A stretch of DNA of 64,000 nt from Anaerolineales bacterium UBA2181 (GTDB taxonomy: Bacteria; Chloroflexota; Anaerolineae; Promineifilales; UBA4811), in NCBI GenBank assembly GCA_002328075.1, contig DCVT01000042.1, positions 1 through 64,000 on the forward strand. Direction: 5' to 3'. Of this stretch, positions 25,910 to 39,000 are shown one piece after another. Every line of letters begins with the position of its first letter. Positions within the stretch are counted from its first letter, which is position 1. Under the pieces are notes generated by a model. The model did no database searches and was not told where the DNA came from. It saw only the letters and a program-made list of their open reading frames with translations. The translations under genes and the position numbers were made by a program.

Positions 25910-26402
25910 GGGCAGCGGCCAACTAGATCGGCCTGAGGAGGACGCGCTCTACCTGGGTATCCTCACTGCCCGGCATGTCAAACCGTTGAGCCGGCTGGAG
26001 TATCCGGTGAGACCGGCGGTGGGCGAGTTCTACGCTTGGTTGGGGCTGTTAGTCCGCGACGTCAACCGAACGGCGCTCAACGGCCGCACGATTCGCCATT
26101 GGGTTCTCAGCCGCGATGCCGGTATCATTCGGGACTACCAGGCAGAGTTTGACGGGACGGTGCTGGAGACCGCAAATTCACGGATAATCCGGGCAGAAGC
26201 CCGGTATTTTGGCTACCCGCCCTGTTGCGCAATAGCCTACATCCGCGACCGATTTGCGCCCAACGGCCTGCCGCCGGCCGACCAGGCGCTCTTGTTTCAC
26301 CGGGCGTGCCCGAACTGCCAAGCGACCCCCGCCCTCGTTCCTCTCTACCGCCGGGCGATGGACGATGCCCGGCGATCGCATCGGTTACTGGTGGAGTGTT
26401 AA
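25902..26402 (+). CDS. DUF483-like cysteine-containing protein
   Basis: ATG 25902 overlaps the previous stop by 8 bases (ATGCCTGA). The 166-residue product has the conserved block EARYFGYPPCCAIAYIRDRF and then HRACPNCQAT, giving Cys-Cys and C-x2-C pairs that could coordinate zinc or an Fe-S cluster. This arrangement is characteristic of the DUF483 family, which has no established function. Tight coupling to the upstream 100-residue Cys-pair domain suggests the two act together. It ends convergent with the DinB-fold gene 22 bases away. Confidence 0.65.
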   Translation: MPEGSGQLDRPEEDALYLGILTARHVKPLSRLEYPVRPAVGEFYAWLGLLVRDVNRTALNGRTIRHWVLSRDAGIIRDYQAEFDGTVLETANSRIIRAEARYFGYPPCCAIAYIRDRFAPNGLPPADQALLFHRACPNCQATPALVPLYRRAMDDARRSHRLLVEC

Positions 26403-26424
26403 GCCAAGCCGCCAGCGGGCAGGC

Positions 26425-26904
26425 CTAGGCGCCGAGTCTGGGCATCAGGTCTCGCATATGCATCAACTGATGGCCATAGATGGCGGTGATCATGATCTCC
26501 AACGAGACCTCGCCCAGCGCAGGGTGTCGACCAGACAGCTGCAGCGCCTGATCGTCCAGCTGCCTCAACCAGTCGAGAGTCGCTTTTCGCGCCACCGTCA
26601 ACGCGTCCAGCAGATCAACTGCGGTTTGCGGGCCCAGGCGCTGAACTTCGGCCGCGTTAAAGGCGTCATAGTCGAACCCAGGCGGGGCTCCGGCTCCTCC
26701 AGCCGCCACCTCTTGGGCCAACGCCAGCAGGTTCTCCTCCGCCGAGACAAAGTGCGCCAGCAGGTCGCGTATCCTCCAGGGCGTTGGGTTCTCGTAGACG
26801 GTCTGCTCCCATTGGTCCGGCGATAGGTCGCCCAGTATCCTCAGGACGTGGGCGTGGCCTTTTTCCAATCTTGCCGCCAGTGCTTCCACCTGTTCCGAAG
26901 CCAT
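26425..26904 (-). CDS. DinB/YfiT-fold metal-dependent protein
   Basis: From ATG 26904, behind AAGGAG, the protein has 159 residues and forms a four-helix bundle. The putative metal-binding histidines are H51 in IRDLLAHFVSAEEN and two in the C-terminal IYGHQLMHMRDLM, the classic DinB_2 arrangement. Such proteins include thiol-dependent transferases and ClbS-like resistance proteins, so the reaction is not predictable. The name DinB here refers to the fold and not to the Y-family polymerase. The longer frame to 27039 is Arg/Gly-rich and lacks a ribosome binding site. Confidence 0.75.
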   Translation of the reverse strand: MASEQVEALAARLEKGHAHVLRILGDLSPDQWEQTVYENPTPWRIRDLLAHFVSAEENLLALAQEVAAGGAGAPPGFDYDAFNAAEVQRLGPQTAVDLLDALTVARKATLDWLRQLDDQALQLSGRHPALGEVSLEIMITAIYGHQLMHMRDLMPRLGA

Positions 26905-27061
26905 GATACTCTCCTTACTGCTGCCCGGGCCGCTGTGGCTGCGCTGCCCAGCGGCACCCGAGGCACGGGTCTCTCCGGGAAAATGGAGCGCGGTGACCCT
27001 GCGGCACACCCGCCACAAGGTCGCCGCTCCCTGGTTCACATAATGGTCAGCTTCGTTGGCC

Positions 27062-30000
27062 TCAGCCCCCTGCCTGGTTCAACAGGACGGGCATGTAGAG
27101 CCGCAACCACCCGAGGGCATCGAACGCGACCGAAGCCTGGTTGTTCGTCAGATTCGGGTCGTGCTGCCCGGCCGAGTGGATCCGAGCAACGTTCTCGACT
27201 CTGCTGCCGGCGGTGTTCGCCCGGACGACCGCCCAGATCCGCAGCGTAGCCTGTGCGCCGGGCGCCAGGCCGCCAACCTGCCAGAGACCGGTTTGCGGGT
27301 CATAGCTGCCGCCGCCGTCATCTTCCAGATAGAGGACCTCGGTCGGCAACAGGTCCTCCAGTACGATGGCCGACGCCGGGTCCGGGCCGTTGTTCAGCAC
27401 CTGCACCGTGAACAGGATGGTCTGGCCCTCGCGGAAGGTCAGCGGCTCGCCGGACGGTTGCCGAATCGGGCCGGTTACCACCTTGGTAACCGCCAGGTCC
27501 GCGCTGACGGCCGGGGCGTGGACCGTCACCCGGCTGGTGTCGCTGCCCACTCCCGCGTCATCGTCGGTCACAGTGAGGGTAGCGGTGAAGGTTCCGACTA
27601 CCAGGTAAGTGTGGGTCGGCGTCAGAGTGCCGTGGGCGCTCGCGCCGTCGCCAAATGCCCAGTGGATGGTGTGGGTGTCCAGAGCGCCCGGGTCGGTGAA
27701 CGAGCCGGCGAACGGCACCGGGTTCCCAGCCATCGTCTCCACGTTTGGACCGGCATTGACCGTCGGCGCCACGTTGCGCACCGTGACCGTCAGGCTGTCG
27801 CTGGCGCTTTGTGCCTGGCTGTTGGTGACGGTCAGAACCACGGTGTAGATCCCGTCGTCGGGGTAGACGTGGGTCGGCGTGAGGGTTCCGCTGGCAAAGG
27901 TGCTGTCACCCAGGTCCCACTGGACCGCATAGGGGCCCAGGTTCGCCTCGTCGGTGATGACGCCGGTAAAGGTAATCGGACTGCCTTCGTCGGCGACCTG
28001 GTCAGGCCCGGCATAGACCGTGGGCGGATGGCTGACGGCAACCACGGTCAGCGTAGAAGGCTCACTGGCGAATACCTCGCCACTCACACTGGCGGTGGCC
28101 GTCAACGGCCAGATGCCCTGACCCGCAGCCTCGACGACGACCCGAACGGCGGCGCCTGACTTCGGCGGAAGCGGAAGCGCCGTGACCTGCAGGTCCGCCA
28201 CGATGTCTGCTCCGGCGACCGCGAGTTGATAGACCGATTCCACATTGCCGGTGTTGGTGATGAGCAGCAGATAGACCGCGGTGAGCGTGTCGGTTATCAC
28301 CTGCTCGGCCGGCAGCCACACCAGGTCGGCGCGCCGGATTCCGGTAAACGTAACCTCGCCGGTGTCATGGCCCCAGATGCGCTCGTCAAACCGGGACTGG
28401 GCGCGGACCTCGAATCCGTACGTATGGGGCAAGGCGAAATCAAGATCGGCCGCCGAGAGTTGCAGCACCTGACTCTGGTCAGGCGCCAGCGAAATGGGGT
28501 TGGTCGAGAATTGGCCTGACTGGGCCAGGATGCCTCCTGCGGTCAGGTCGTAGGTATCCGGTTGTTCGCCGGTGTTGGTGAGCGTCACCTGCCACACGCC
28601 TACCTCAGTCGGGTCCAAAACGGTGGCAACCGGCGTGACCTCGATCTGGACGCCGTAATCGGTCACCTCCAGCATGACCTCAGCGGTTGCCCGCGCGCTC
28701 GGGTTATCGTCGGATAGGACAAGAGCCCTCACCGGATAGTTGCCAGGGACGGCGTCCGTTGCCGGCGTCACCAGGAGTTGCAGCACGGCCTGATTTCCGA
28801 TGTACGGCGGAAGCGCCACCGTGCTGACCGGCCGGTTGTTGGCATGGATGAGATAGGACCAGCCGGCGGGTACATCCAGGGCCAGCGAATAGCTGTCAAA
28901 GACCGTGCCGCCATTGGTCACGGTTAGCGTATAGGGCACCGAGGTGCCCGGCCCGCCGACGCCGATGGCGGGCGACAGGTGAGCCGTCACCCGTTGCTCC
29001 TGGCGGATCTGCAGAATGGCCGCTGTCTGTCGGCTGCTGCCGGTTCCAGGAACAGAGGCAGTCACCACAAAGACATGAGCGCCCTGCGGGGCGTAGGCCG
29101 TCACCTGCAGCAGCACTGTGGCGCTTTCGTTGGCGCCCAGGGCAATGGTTTCTGGAAGGGTAACCTGGTTGCCCTCGAGTCCTTGAACGGCCAGACTGGC
29201 CGTCTGGGCAGTTGGCTCCAGGTTGGTCACTGTGACCGAGTAGATCACAATTTCGCCTGGATCGGCCAGTTGAAGAACAGGTGTTATCGCAACGTCCAGC
29301 AGGTCGGCAATCCGCAGAACTGCCCCCGCCTGGTCCCGGCCGCCGGATGAGGTCTCTACGATGACCGAGAAGGGGGTGTCTCCGAGGTTAGCGTCCAGCG
29401 GTAGGGTTAGCGTCAGTGGAACCACGGTCTCCTGGCCTCCGGCCAGAGCCACAGCTGGGGTCAGGTTGACCCAGGACTCGGGAAGGCCGGCGGTCGTCAG
29501 ATCCAGGGTGATGGGCTGAGTGCCCGGGTTGAAGAGCGAGACCTGGTAGAAAGCCCGTCCGCCCAAGTTGGCGGTCTGCAGTGGAGGTGCGACGGCCACC
29601 AGGTGTCCGGCCGACACTGTGAGCGGGGGCAGATTGAGGACGCCCGAACCGCCCGGCCCGGTATAGCTGATGACCGTGCCGCTGGCGACCTGGCGAACCT
29701 CGCCCGGCTGTAGGTCGCGCACCACCAGGCTCAGCTGGTCGCGCTGCAGCGTATGGGCGGGGGTCAGCGTGTGCGTCCAGCTGATCACGATCTCGTCCGG
29801 GCCGGTCAAGAGCTGGTCCGGAGGAGGGGTGACCGAGCCGGACAGCAGGTCCACGCCACCGGTTGGTATCCGGTGGCTCACGTCCACAGCATAGCTGAGG
29901 GATTGCACTGTGACGCTCACGGATGCGTCACCCGCAATGGTGCAGCTTCCGGCGTGAACGGAGAGGGTGGTGGCTCCGGGATTGGTGGGCACCCAGGAGT

Positions 30001-33000
30001 TGGCATAGACGCCGTCTCGGTAGGCGCCGTCGTCGTGGGTGCCATCGTCGTACAGGATCAGGCTGCCGTTGCCGTTGTCGGCCTCGGCCGTCACCTCGAA
30101 AAAGATGGGCTGGGTGAGGTCGCTGTTGACGTCGACCCTGACCGTGACGGGCAGGCCGGCGACCAACGTCTGCCCCTCAGCCGGGGTCAGGATGTTGACC
30201 TCCAGTGTGGTCGGAGCCGGGATGAGAAAGCTGCGACTGGAGACGATCTGGTCGGCCTCGGCCTGTGAGGTAGCCGCCACCCACTCCTGATAGCGGCTCA
30301 GGCAGAGGAAGAGAATCATGTCCGAGGCTACCACATAGTGTCCGCCGTTCATGTGGAGCGTCTCCAACTTGAGGTTGTTGACGCTGGGCCCGATGAGCGA
30401 CTCGTTGAGCCAGTCGGGTTGGACGGGGAAGGTATAGAGGCCGTGGGGGATCATGTCCAGCAAGGCGCCGATCTCATGGTCGTTGAGATAGAGGTGAACG
30501 TCATGCGGACGGACAGAGCTCCAGTACGAGTTGATGTGGAATAGGAACTGCGCTTTGGTGACCTCGGCGCGGCGGAAGCCAGGCGGGAGCACGAGCTTGG
30601 GGTAGATCAACGGGCGATTGGTGCAGTACCAGTCGGCGGTCTTGGACTCCAGCGAGACGTCGGTGGCCGTGCCGAGGAACATACTGGTGCCGGCGGGCAG
30701 GCTGAGGCTGATCAGCGCGTTGGTCACGACCCCGCCGGCGCTGGCAATGACAGAGCCGGAGAGCGACTGGAAGCCGCTGTCCAGGGCGGGGTAGGCCTGG
30801 AAGGAAAAGCTCTCGCCGGTTCTGAGGTACCCATGGGCCATGGCGGGCAGAAGATAGATGGAGCCGGTCCCGGTGACCTCGGCAGTGATGGCCAGGTCGG
30901 TCAGCGGATCAGCCAGGTTGGTGACCCGATAGCTGGTCACCAGGGTCTGCGGGTCAAAGCCGGTCTGCTGGATCGAGAAACGAAAGTCCGGGATGTGGAC
31001 ATTCAGATGGACCGGCACCGCGTCCTGAATCAGTCTGCCTTCGCCATCATCGGCCGTCAACCGGGCGATCAGGGGATAGTAAGTCTGGTTGGCGTCCTGG
31101 GCGTGAATCGCCAGGCGGATGACCTGGGTTCCGCCGGGCTGCAACAGGAACGGTTCGTCAATGCTGCCTTCTCCTATAAAGGCGATTATCAGCTCAGGAT
31201 GCGGGTTTTCCAGGGTCACCAGGACGGTATGGGGGACGGAGTCCTGGTTGTGTACGCTCACGGTCCGCTGTTGGTCATAGTCCCGCTCGATGTCAAAGGT
31301 GTAGGCCCGGCTGCCGAAAACTACCCCGTTGAGCACACTGAGGGTGCGAGGAGAGCTTTGGGCAACGCCGCAGATCGACTCGCTGCGAGCGTACCAGTGA
31401 TAGTCGGTGTTGCGCTCCAGATTGCTGACTGCCACCCGGTGCTGGTATCCGGTCGGTCCGACGTACTCGGAATAGACGGTGCCGGTGACCGGCTTGATGT
31501 AGAGGGAGGTGGTGGCGCTGACCGCGGTGGCCCAGCTGAAGAGCGCGTTGGTGCCGCCGATGCTGCTGGCGTCGGCCGGCGAGAGCCCGAGGAGCACCGG
31601 ATCGGGCGTGACGGTAAGTGTGCCCGTCAACGTGGTGACGTTGCCCACGCCGGCCGAGGCCACGCGCAGGAAGAACGGATAGCTGCCCGCATCCAGGCAT
31701 TCAGACGTCTGGGCGAGAAGCGTGGCGTGCCCCTGCTGACCTGGTGCCAGGGATAAGAGGGCTGGTTCCAGGTTGAACCAGGCGGGATAGGGTTCGGCCA
31801 GGCTGAGCGCGTACCCGTCGGGAAGATATCCCAGGTTGGTCACCTCCAGGTCAAAGCTGGCCAGGCCGCCCACCGGCACTGATTGCACAGCCGGGTCAAC
31901 TGATGCCTGGTAGCGGTAGAGCGGCTCAAGCTGAACGACGGGTGCCTGGTCCAGGACGACGCCGCTCACCGTAGCCCGCACGGTGGCCGATCCGACTTGC
32001 GAACCAACCAGAGCCCCTCGGGCGATGCCGTCGGCGTCGGTGCCTTCGGCGGTTGGCTGTGTCAATGTGACCGGCACGCCGGAGGCCGAGATCACCACCG
32101 GCAAACCGCTGATGGGGTTGCCGAGGGCATCCAGCGCCCGCACCGTGATCAGAATGGTACTGATCCCATTGGCCGCCGCCTTGGTGGGGCTGGCGGTGAC
32201 GGTGGAGCGCGAGGCGCTGAGATCGCCCGGGATAAAGGTGACCTCGCCGGCCGGTAGCGTGACGCCGCCGAGCAGATCCTGGAGGGAGAGCTGCTTGACC
32301 TCTGCCTTGGACGAGGCCAGGGTGAACGCGACGCGCCCCTCGGCATCGGTGTTCTGTTGGCTGGTGGGAAGGATCACGTTGTTCTGACCGGTCACGACCA
32401 GTCTGACGGCCCGTTGAACCAGCGGGTTGCCCTGGGCATCCCGCAGGTTTGCGTTGATGGCGGCGGTGTGAACGTTGTCGGCGACCACGGTGGTCGGGCT
32501 TACGGTGATGGTCGATTGGGTGGGGGAGGCGGGACCAGCCACGAAGGTCAGCGCTACCACCTGGGTGAGGGTGAGGTTGTCGGTGAGGTCTACCGCCCGG
32601 ACAGTAGCCTGCTGGACGATGTTGCTGCGGACGGTGGCCTGGACCCGGCCCAGGCTGTCGGTGACGGTCACCGGTTGGGTGACGGTGACGCCCACCCCGC
32701 TAGCCAAAATGACCACCTGTTTGCCCGGGATGCGATGCCCCAGGTTGTCCCACAAGGTGGCGGTCAGCGTGGCCTGGTCAGAGCCTACCAGCACAGTGGA
32801 CTTGTTGGTGGTCAGGGTGGAGAGGTCGGGGTCCACCGGGCCGGCTACGAACTGGACCTCTCCGACGGGGAGGGTCACATCGTAGGCCAGGTCGCGGACG
32901 GCAACGCTCTTGGCGCCCACCGCCGTGGAAGCCAGGCGCCAATTGATTGCGCCGTCGGCGTTGGTGATGCCCTGGGCGGCCGGGGTGATCCGGTTGTCCT

Positions 33001-36000
33001 GACCGGTGACCACCAACTGGACGGACCGATAGGCGGCCGGGTGCCCCAGGCTGTCACGCAAGGTAACGGTGATGGTGGTGGTCTGGAACCCATCGGCCAG
33101 CACCGTGGTGGGGGATACGATCAGGGTGGATTGGACGGCGGCGGCTGGCCCGGTGACGAACTGGATCTCCACCGTCTGGGTCAGCGTGATCCCATCGCTC
33201 TGGTCGACCGCCGACACGGTCACCGGCTGGACGACCGTGGAACGCAGCGTGGCCTGCACCTGGCCCTGGGCGTCGGTGACGGCTGAGGGTTGGTTGAGCG
33301 TCAGGCCGTCGCCGGTGGCGCGTATCTGGACCGTCTTGCCGGGCACCCGGTGTCCGTAGCTGTCGTAAAGGGTGGCGACCAGGGTGGCCAAAGAGACGCC
33401 GTCAGCGACGACGGTGGTGGGAGAGCCGGTGAGGGTAGAAGCGTCGGGGTTCACCGGGCCGACGGTAAAGGTGATCTGGGCAGTGTCGGCCAACGGGATG
33501 CCGTCGCCGACGGCCGACACCGTGACCACCTCGACGGCCGTGGAGTACAGCGTCGCAGTAGCTGTGCCATCGGCGCCGGTGGGTCCAATCTCCACCGGGC
33601 CGACCGCCCGGCCGCCGCCCAGCGAGCAGGCAGCGCAGTTCGCGGTGATCAGCACGGATTTGCCCGGCAGGGGGCCGACCAGGCGGTTGATGAGGGTGAC
33701 GGTGATGGTGGAGGTGGAGACGCCGTCGGCGATCAGGGTATGGGGAGCTGCTTCCACCAGGGATCGCCCGGGGTCGACCAGGCTAAAGTTGACCTCAGCC
33801 GACTGGGTCAAGGTGATGAGGTCGGTGAGGTCCAGAGCGCGGAGGGTGACCATCTGCTCGTGGGTAGAGCGAACGGTGCCGGTGATCTGGCCGGCGAGGT
33901 TGGTGAGGGACAGAGGCTGGGTCAGGGTGACGGGATAGGCGCTGGAGACCGTGACGGTGACCTGATTGCCCGCGACCAGGTTATCAAAGCGATCGCGGAG
34001 GGTGACGGTGTACCGGGAAGCCTCGATGCCATCGGCGACCACGGAGGCGGGCGTTGCGATTAGGCCGGAGCGAGCGGCGTCGGCCGGGCCCGGGGTGAAG
34101 GTGATCGGCACGGTAGCAGCCAGGGTGACATTGTCGCTGATGGTGCGAGCGGTCACCAGGGCCACCTGCGGTGCGAACGTGGAGCGGATTCCCCCGAACG
34201 CCTGCCCGTTGGCGTTGGTCAGGTCGGCCGGCTGGTCTAAGGAGACGCGGGTGCCGGCGGCCAATATCTCGACGCCATAGTCCGGGAGGGGGTTACCCTG
34301 GCCGTCCTTGAGCGTGACGGTGACGGCGGCGGTGTGGAGGCCGTCGGCAACCAGATGACCAGGGCTGACCTGGACGGTGGAGGCATAACGGTCGAGCAAG
34401 AAATCGCCAAAGCCGACGGTGAATTGGCCGCCGCCAAAGACGTCGACCGGCACCGTGTCGGCGGTGGAGGAGGTATAGCCGACGGGATTGATCTCGGTGA
34501 TGGTGTAGGGGGTGGTGGCCATCGGCAGCAGGTACACGTTGTCGATCCTCGCCCGGCCGTTCCAATAGTCATTGGTATCGGCGAGGAAACGTAGTTTGAT
34601 CGTCTGTCCTCGAAAGCTACTCATCGCCAAGTTGGCTTCTCGCCACCCTTGCAGCCAGTTACCCCACAGGACCCCCAGCGAGGTGGAGGTTGTATAGTCC
34701 GGGCCGCTCAGCGCGTACACGGTGAGCGGTCGATTCTCGCCGATACTGCGTGTGTTATAGATCAGGTACTCCAGGTGCAGGCTCGCCGTGTCGGTGGGTA
34801 CCGCCAGGGGAGCGGACACGGCCGATGCGCCGTACTGCATCAGATGGAGGTAGGTGCCGTCGGCATATGCGTCCGGCGGGGCGCCACTGCCCGCCTCCGG
34901 GTCAAGGGTGATGACCACGGCATCGATCTTGGATCGGCCGTTCCAGTAATCGTTGGGATCGGTGCGAAAACGCAACCGGATCACCTGATCGCGGTAACCC
35001 GCCAGGCTCAGACTCGCGTGCCTCCAGCCGTTGAGGAAGGACCCGTTAACCGTTCCCACCAAGTTGCTCACGTCGAATCCAGCGCCACTGAGCACAATCA
35101 CCTCCAGCGGCCGTGAGGTGGTTCCGTCGCGGGTAGACCAGTTCAAATAGTCGAACTCGAGAGCCATTGCATTGGCCGGAACAAGAAACGGCACCGAGGT
35201 AATGGTAGCGCCATAGCGGTTCAGGCGCACATAGGCGCTCTCTGCCCAATCGGTGGCCACCGGGCTGCCTCCAGCGCCATCGACCAGCCGAATATTGTCG
35301 ACTCGCGAGCGATAGTTCCAATAGTCGCTGCCGTCAGTCTGCAGGCGCAGCCGGATCAGACGCCCGCGCACCGAAGTCAGGTTGATGTTGGCCGATTGCC
35401 AGCCCGAGTTGGCCGAACCATACACCGTGCCCAGCAAGACCGGCACGCTGAAGCCGTCACCGCCATCGGCATACACGTGCAGGGGCGAGGCCTGGCTTGC
35501 GCTCCGATCGGTCCAGTTCCAGTAGTCGAATTGCAGGCTATCGATGCTGGTCGGCACCAAAAAGGGCGGCGGCGAGGCCCAGGCGCCGTAGCGGTTCAGC
35601 AGCAGGTAGTTCCCACTGATCCCGTCGATGGACCCCACACTGATCAAGCTTCCGTCCGAGAGGTTCCACTGGGGAACTTCTATGTTCAGGCTGATCCTAT
35701 CGACACGTGACCGGTAATTCCAGTAGTCGCTGCCGTCCGTCTGGAAGCGTAATCGGATCGCCTCTCCCCGGAACCGCTGAATGCTGGCCCGGGCGATCTT
35801 CCAGCCATCGTTGCCGCTCCCATTGACCGTGGCAATGTGGGTCAGGATGCTAAGGTCACTACCACTCCTCACATACAGATGGAGCGGGCCAGCTTGGCTC
35901 GGGTCTCGGTCGGTCCAGTTGTAGTAATTGAACCGGACGCTCTGGGCGTCATCTGGTACGGTAAACAGGGGCGTGTCGGCGTACACACCATAGCGGTCAA

Positions 36001-39000
36001 GGCGCAGGTATGGGCCGTCCAAGTTCTTGGTGTCACTGATGATCTGCACCCGATCATAGCCAACATCGGACGGACGCCAACCGCCCGGAAGATCGTGATT
36101 CAGGCTGATGTTATCAATCCGGGAACGAGTGCCCCAATAGCTGCTGTTCTCCGGCGAAAAGTGCAATTTGATGGTCCTGCCCTGGTAGGGCTGCAGGTCC
36201 AGCGCGCACTTGAACCAGCCGTTGTTTGCCGCGCCCCAGATCTCTCCGACCTGAGTTGTGATCTCCAGGTTTGGCCCGGTGAGCGCGTAAACGTAGAGTG
36301 GCCGCTGCGTCGTGTTATCTCGCGTGTTCCAGACATAACAGTCGAAGCGCAGGCTCTGAGTGCTGGTGGGCACATAAAAACTGGGTGATGTCGCGGATTG
36401 GCCATATTGGTTTATGCGCAGGTGGTAACCATCAAGGTTGGTGGTATCGCTGATCACGGCGACATATGTGTTGTTGGAAACCGTCCATTCCCCCAGATCT
36501 CCCAGCCCAAAGTCATAGTTGCTGGGGTAGGTGGCAGGGTCAAGCGGCATTCGCATCTGGGTGAAGCCATAGTTGGCTGGATAGGTAGCAGGGTCAAAGG
36601 GCGTCAGGCCCAACGCAAAATCGCCATTGTCGAACCCGGTGAGTGGGTCCTGAGGCGGTTGATCACCGGTCACCCAGATGTCCGTGCCGCTATCGGCACT
36701 CCATCCAGGCACCTCGCAGTTGAGGCTAATGTTGTCAATTCGGGCCCGGCCGTCCCAATAATCGCTGCCATCGGTCTGGAAGCGCAACCTGACGGTCTGC
36801 CCGGCGTAACTCTGCAGCCCGACACGGGCTTGCTTCCAGCCTTCAAGTCGGCTGCCGGATAGAGAGCCGACCAACGTCACCGTGTCCAGGTTGGGACCAC
36901 TCACGACGTACACGTGAAATGGGTAGGAGTAATCGGTCTGCCGGCCGGCGTAACTCATATAGTCGAAACGCAGGCTCTGAACATCCGGGGGCAGATCAAT
37001 GGGGGTGGAATCTGCCCACTGACCGTAACGGTTGAGGAGAAGGTGGGCGCCCGAGTCGGGAAGACCGTAAGGGTCATGCACCACCCTCACGTGGGCGCTG
37101 CTGCTGGTGCGCCAATTCGGAGCTTCAACGTGGAGCGAAAGGTTATCGATCCGGGCCCGGGTGCCCCAATAGCTATTGTTTTCCGTGCGGATCCGCAGTT
37201 TGATCGTCTGTCCCTGGAACGGCTGGAGGTCCATCACCGCGATCTGCCATCCCTGAAACCAATTCCCCCACAGCTCGCCGATCTGAGTGGAGATGGAAAA
37301 GTCGGGTCCACTCAGTACATCAACGTTTATTGGTCGGCTGGTCTGCCGTTCGGCAACCCGCGCGTTCCAGACATAGTAGTTGAGCCGCAGACTCTGCGCG
37401 TCATCGGGCACGGCGAAGGCCGGTGAGGTGGCTGACTGGTTGTACGAATTGAGTCTCAGGTACCCGCCGTCCAGGTCATAGGCGTCGCTAATGACCTGCA
37501 CCTGCGCAGGATCGGACACAGACCAGCCGCTCAAGCTCTCGCTGGAGAAATCATAGTTGGCCGGGTACGTGCTGGTTGGTAGCGTTGTGAGACCTACGGC
37601 AAAGTCGTGGTTCAGGGGATAGACGCTGGCGTCCAGCGGCGACAGGCCAAGTTCGAAATCCGGGTTCTCAGGCGCACTGGTGCCTGGATCTGGTGGAACC
37701 TGATCTGCCCCGATGCGGACGTACAGCGAGTCCGAGGGTTTCCATCCCGGAGTCTCGATGTACAGCCCGACATTGTCCACGCGGGCGCGTGCGCCCCAAT
37801 AGTCATTGTCCTCCGTCTGGAATCGCAGCTTGATGACCTGACCGGAAAAACCCTGCAGGTCGAGCGCGGCCGTCTTCCAGCCTTCCAGATTGCTGCCATA
37901 CGCCGATCCCAAGGACTGAGCAGTCCCGAAATGGTCTCCACTCAGGGCGTACACATTGAGCGGCCGGCTGGCGCTGCTATCGCGGGTTGACCAGGTGGCA
38001 TAGTCAAATCGCACGCTCTGTGCCTTCGATGGCACCAGAAAGGCTGCCGTATCGGCCCATTGGTTGTAACGATCCAGCCGCACATAGGCCCCGCCCCCTG
38101 GCAGGCTATGGTTGTCATTGACCGCGCGCACGTACAGGGTGTCACTCATGGTCCAGTCGGGTGCTTCCACGTTCAGGCTGATGCTATCGATACGGGAACG
38201 ACCAGACCAATAGCTGTTGGTGTCCGATACAAAGCGGAGTTGGATGGCCCGCCCCTGCCAGGCCTGGAGGTCTAGCACGCCGGTGCGCCATCCTTGAAGG
38301 GCGCTTCCGTTGACGGTGCCGATCAGGGTGCTGGCGTCAAAACTTGGCCCGGTGCGTGCGTACACGGTGATCGGTCGTTCGGTGCTGCTCTCCCAACACC
38401 AGGAGAAGAAACTGAACCTGAGCGACTGGGCCTCCGGCGGCACGGTAAAGGCCGGAGAATCGACATACTGGTTATAGGCGTTGATGAGGAGATACGGGCC
38501 ATCCAGGTTGTAGGTGTTGCTGACCACGGTCACTGCGCCGCCCGATCCCGTCCACCCGTCCATCGCCCCGCTGGAAAAATCGAAATTGGCCGGATAGGTC
38601 GACGGATCGAGGGGGGTCAGTTCGCGGGACAGGTCCCCATTTCCCACCACTGCTGAAGCCGGCTCTTGCAGCGATAGCCGACCGCTGTTGAACACGAAAT
38701 TCTCGGGCGCATGCGGCAGGGAAGCGGCTAGTTCAAGGTGATAGGCTCCGGCATCGCCGGTGAGCATACTCCCCACCATCGCGTTCTCCGAGTCATAGGC
38801 GTTGACCAACACCCCGGGAATGGGATCCTCACCGGGGCCCCTCTCGCCGTCCTGGTCCTCGTCGGTCCAGACCGTGCCGCGAACATGGCCCACGGCATAG
38901 TTGCCGAAATCGTGCCCGGTGGAGGCGTCGAAATCGGCGACGGTCGCCGTCAGGACGCCGGCGTTGGTAAACGCGTACTGGTCCAGCCGGGTCTGCTCTA

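Noticed and set aside
31930..38605. Possible CRISPR or satellite array
   Set aside because: Repeats are 300-450 bases, diverged, and in frame within one protein. There are no short direct repeats with spacers.
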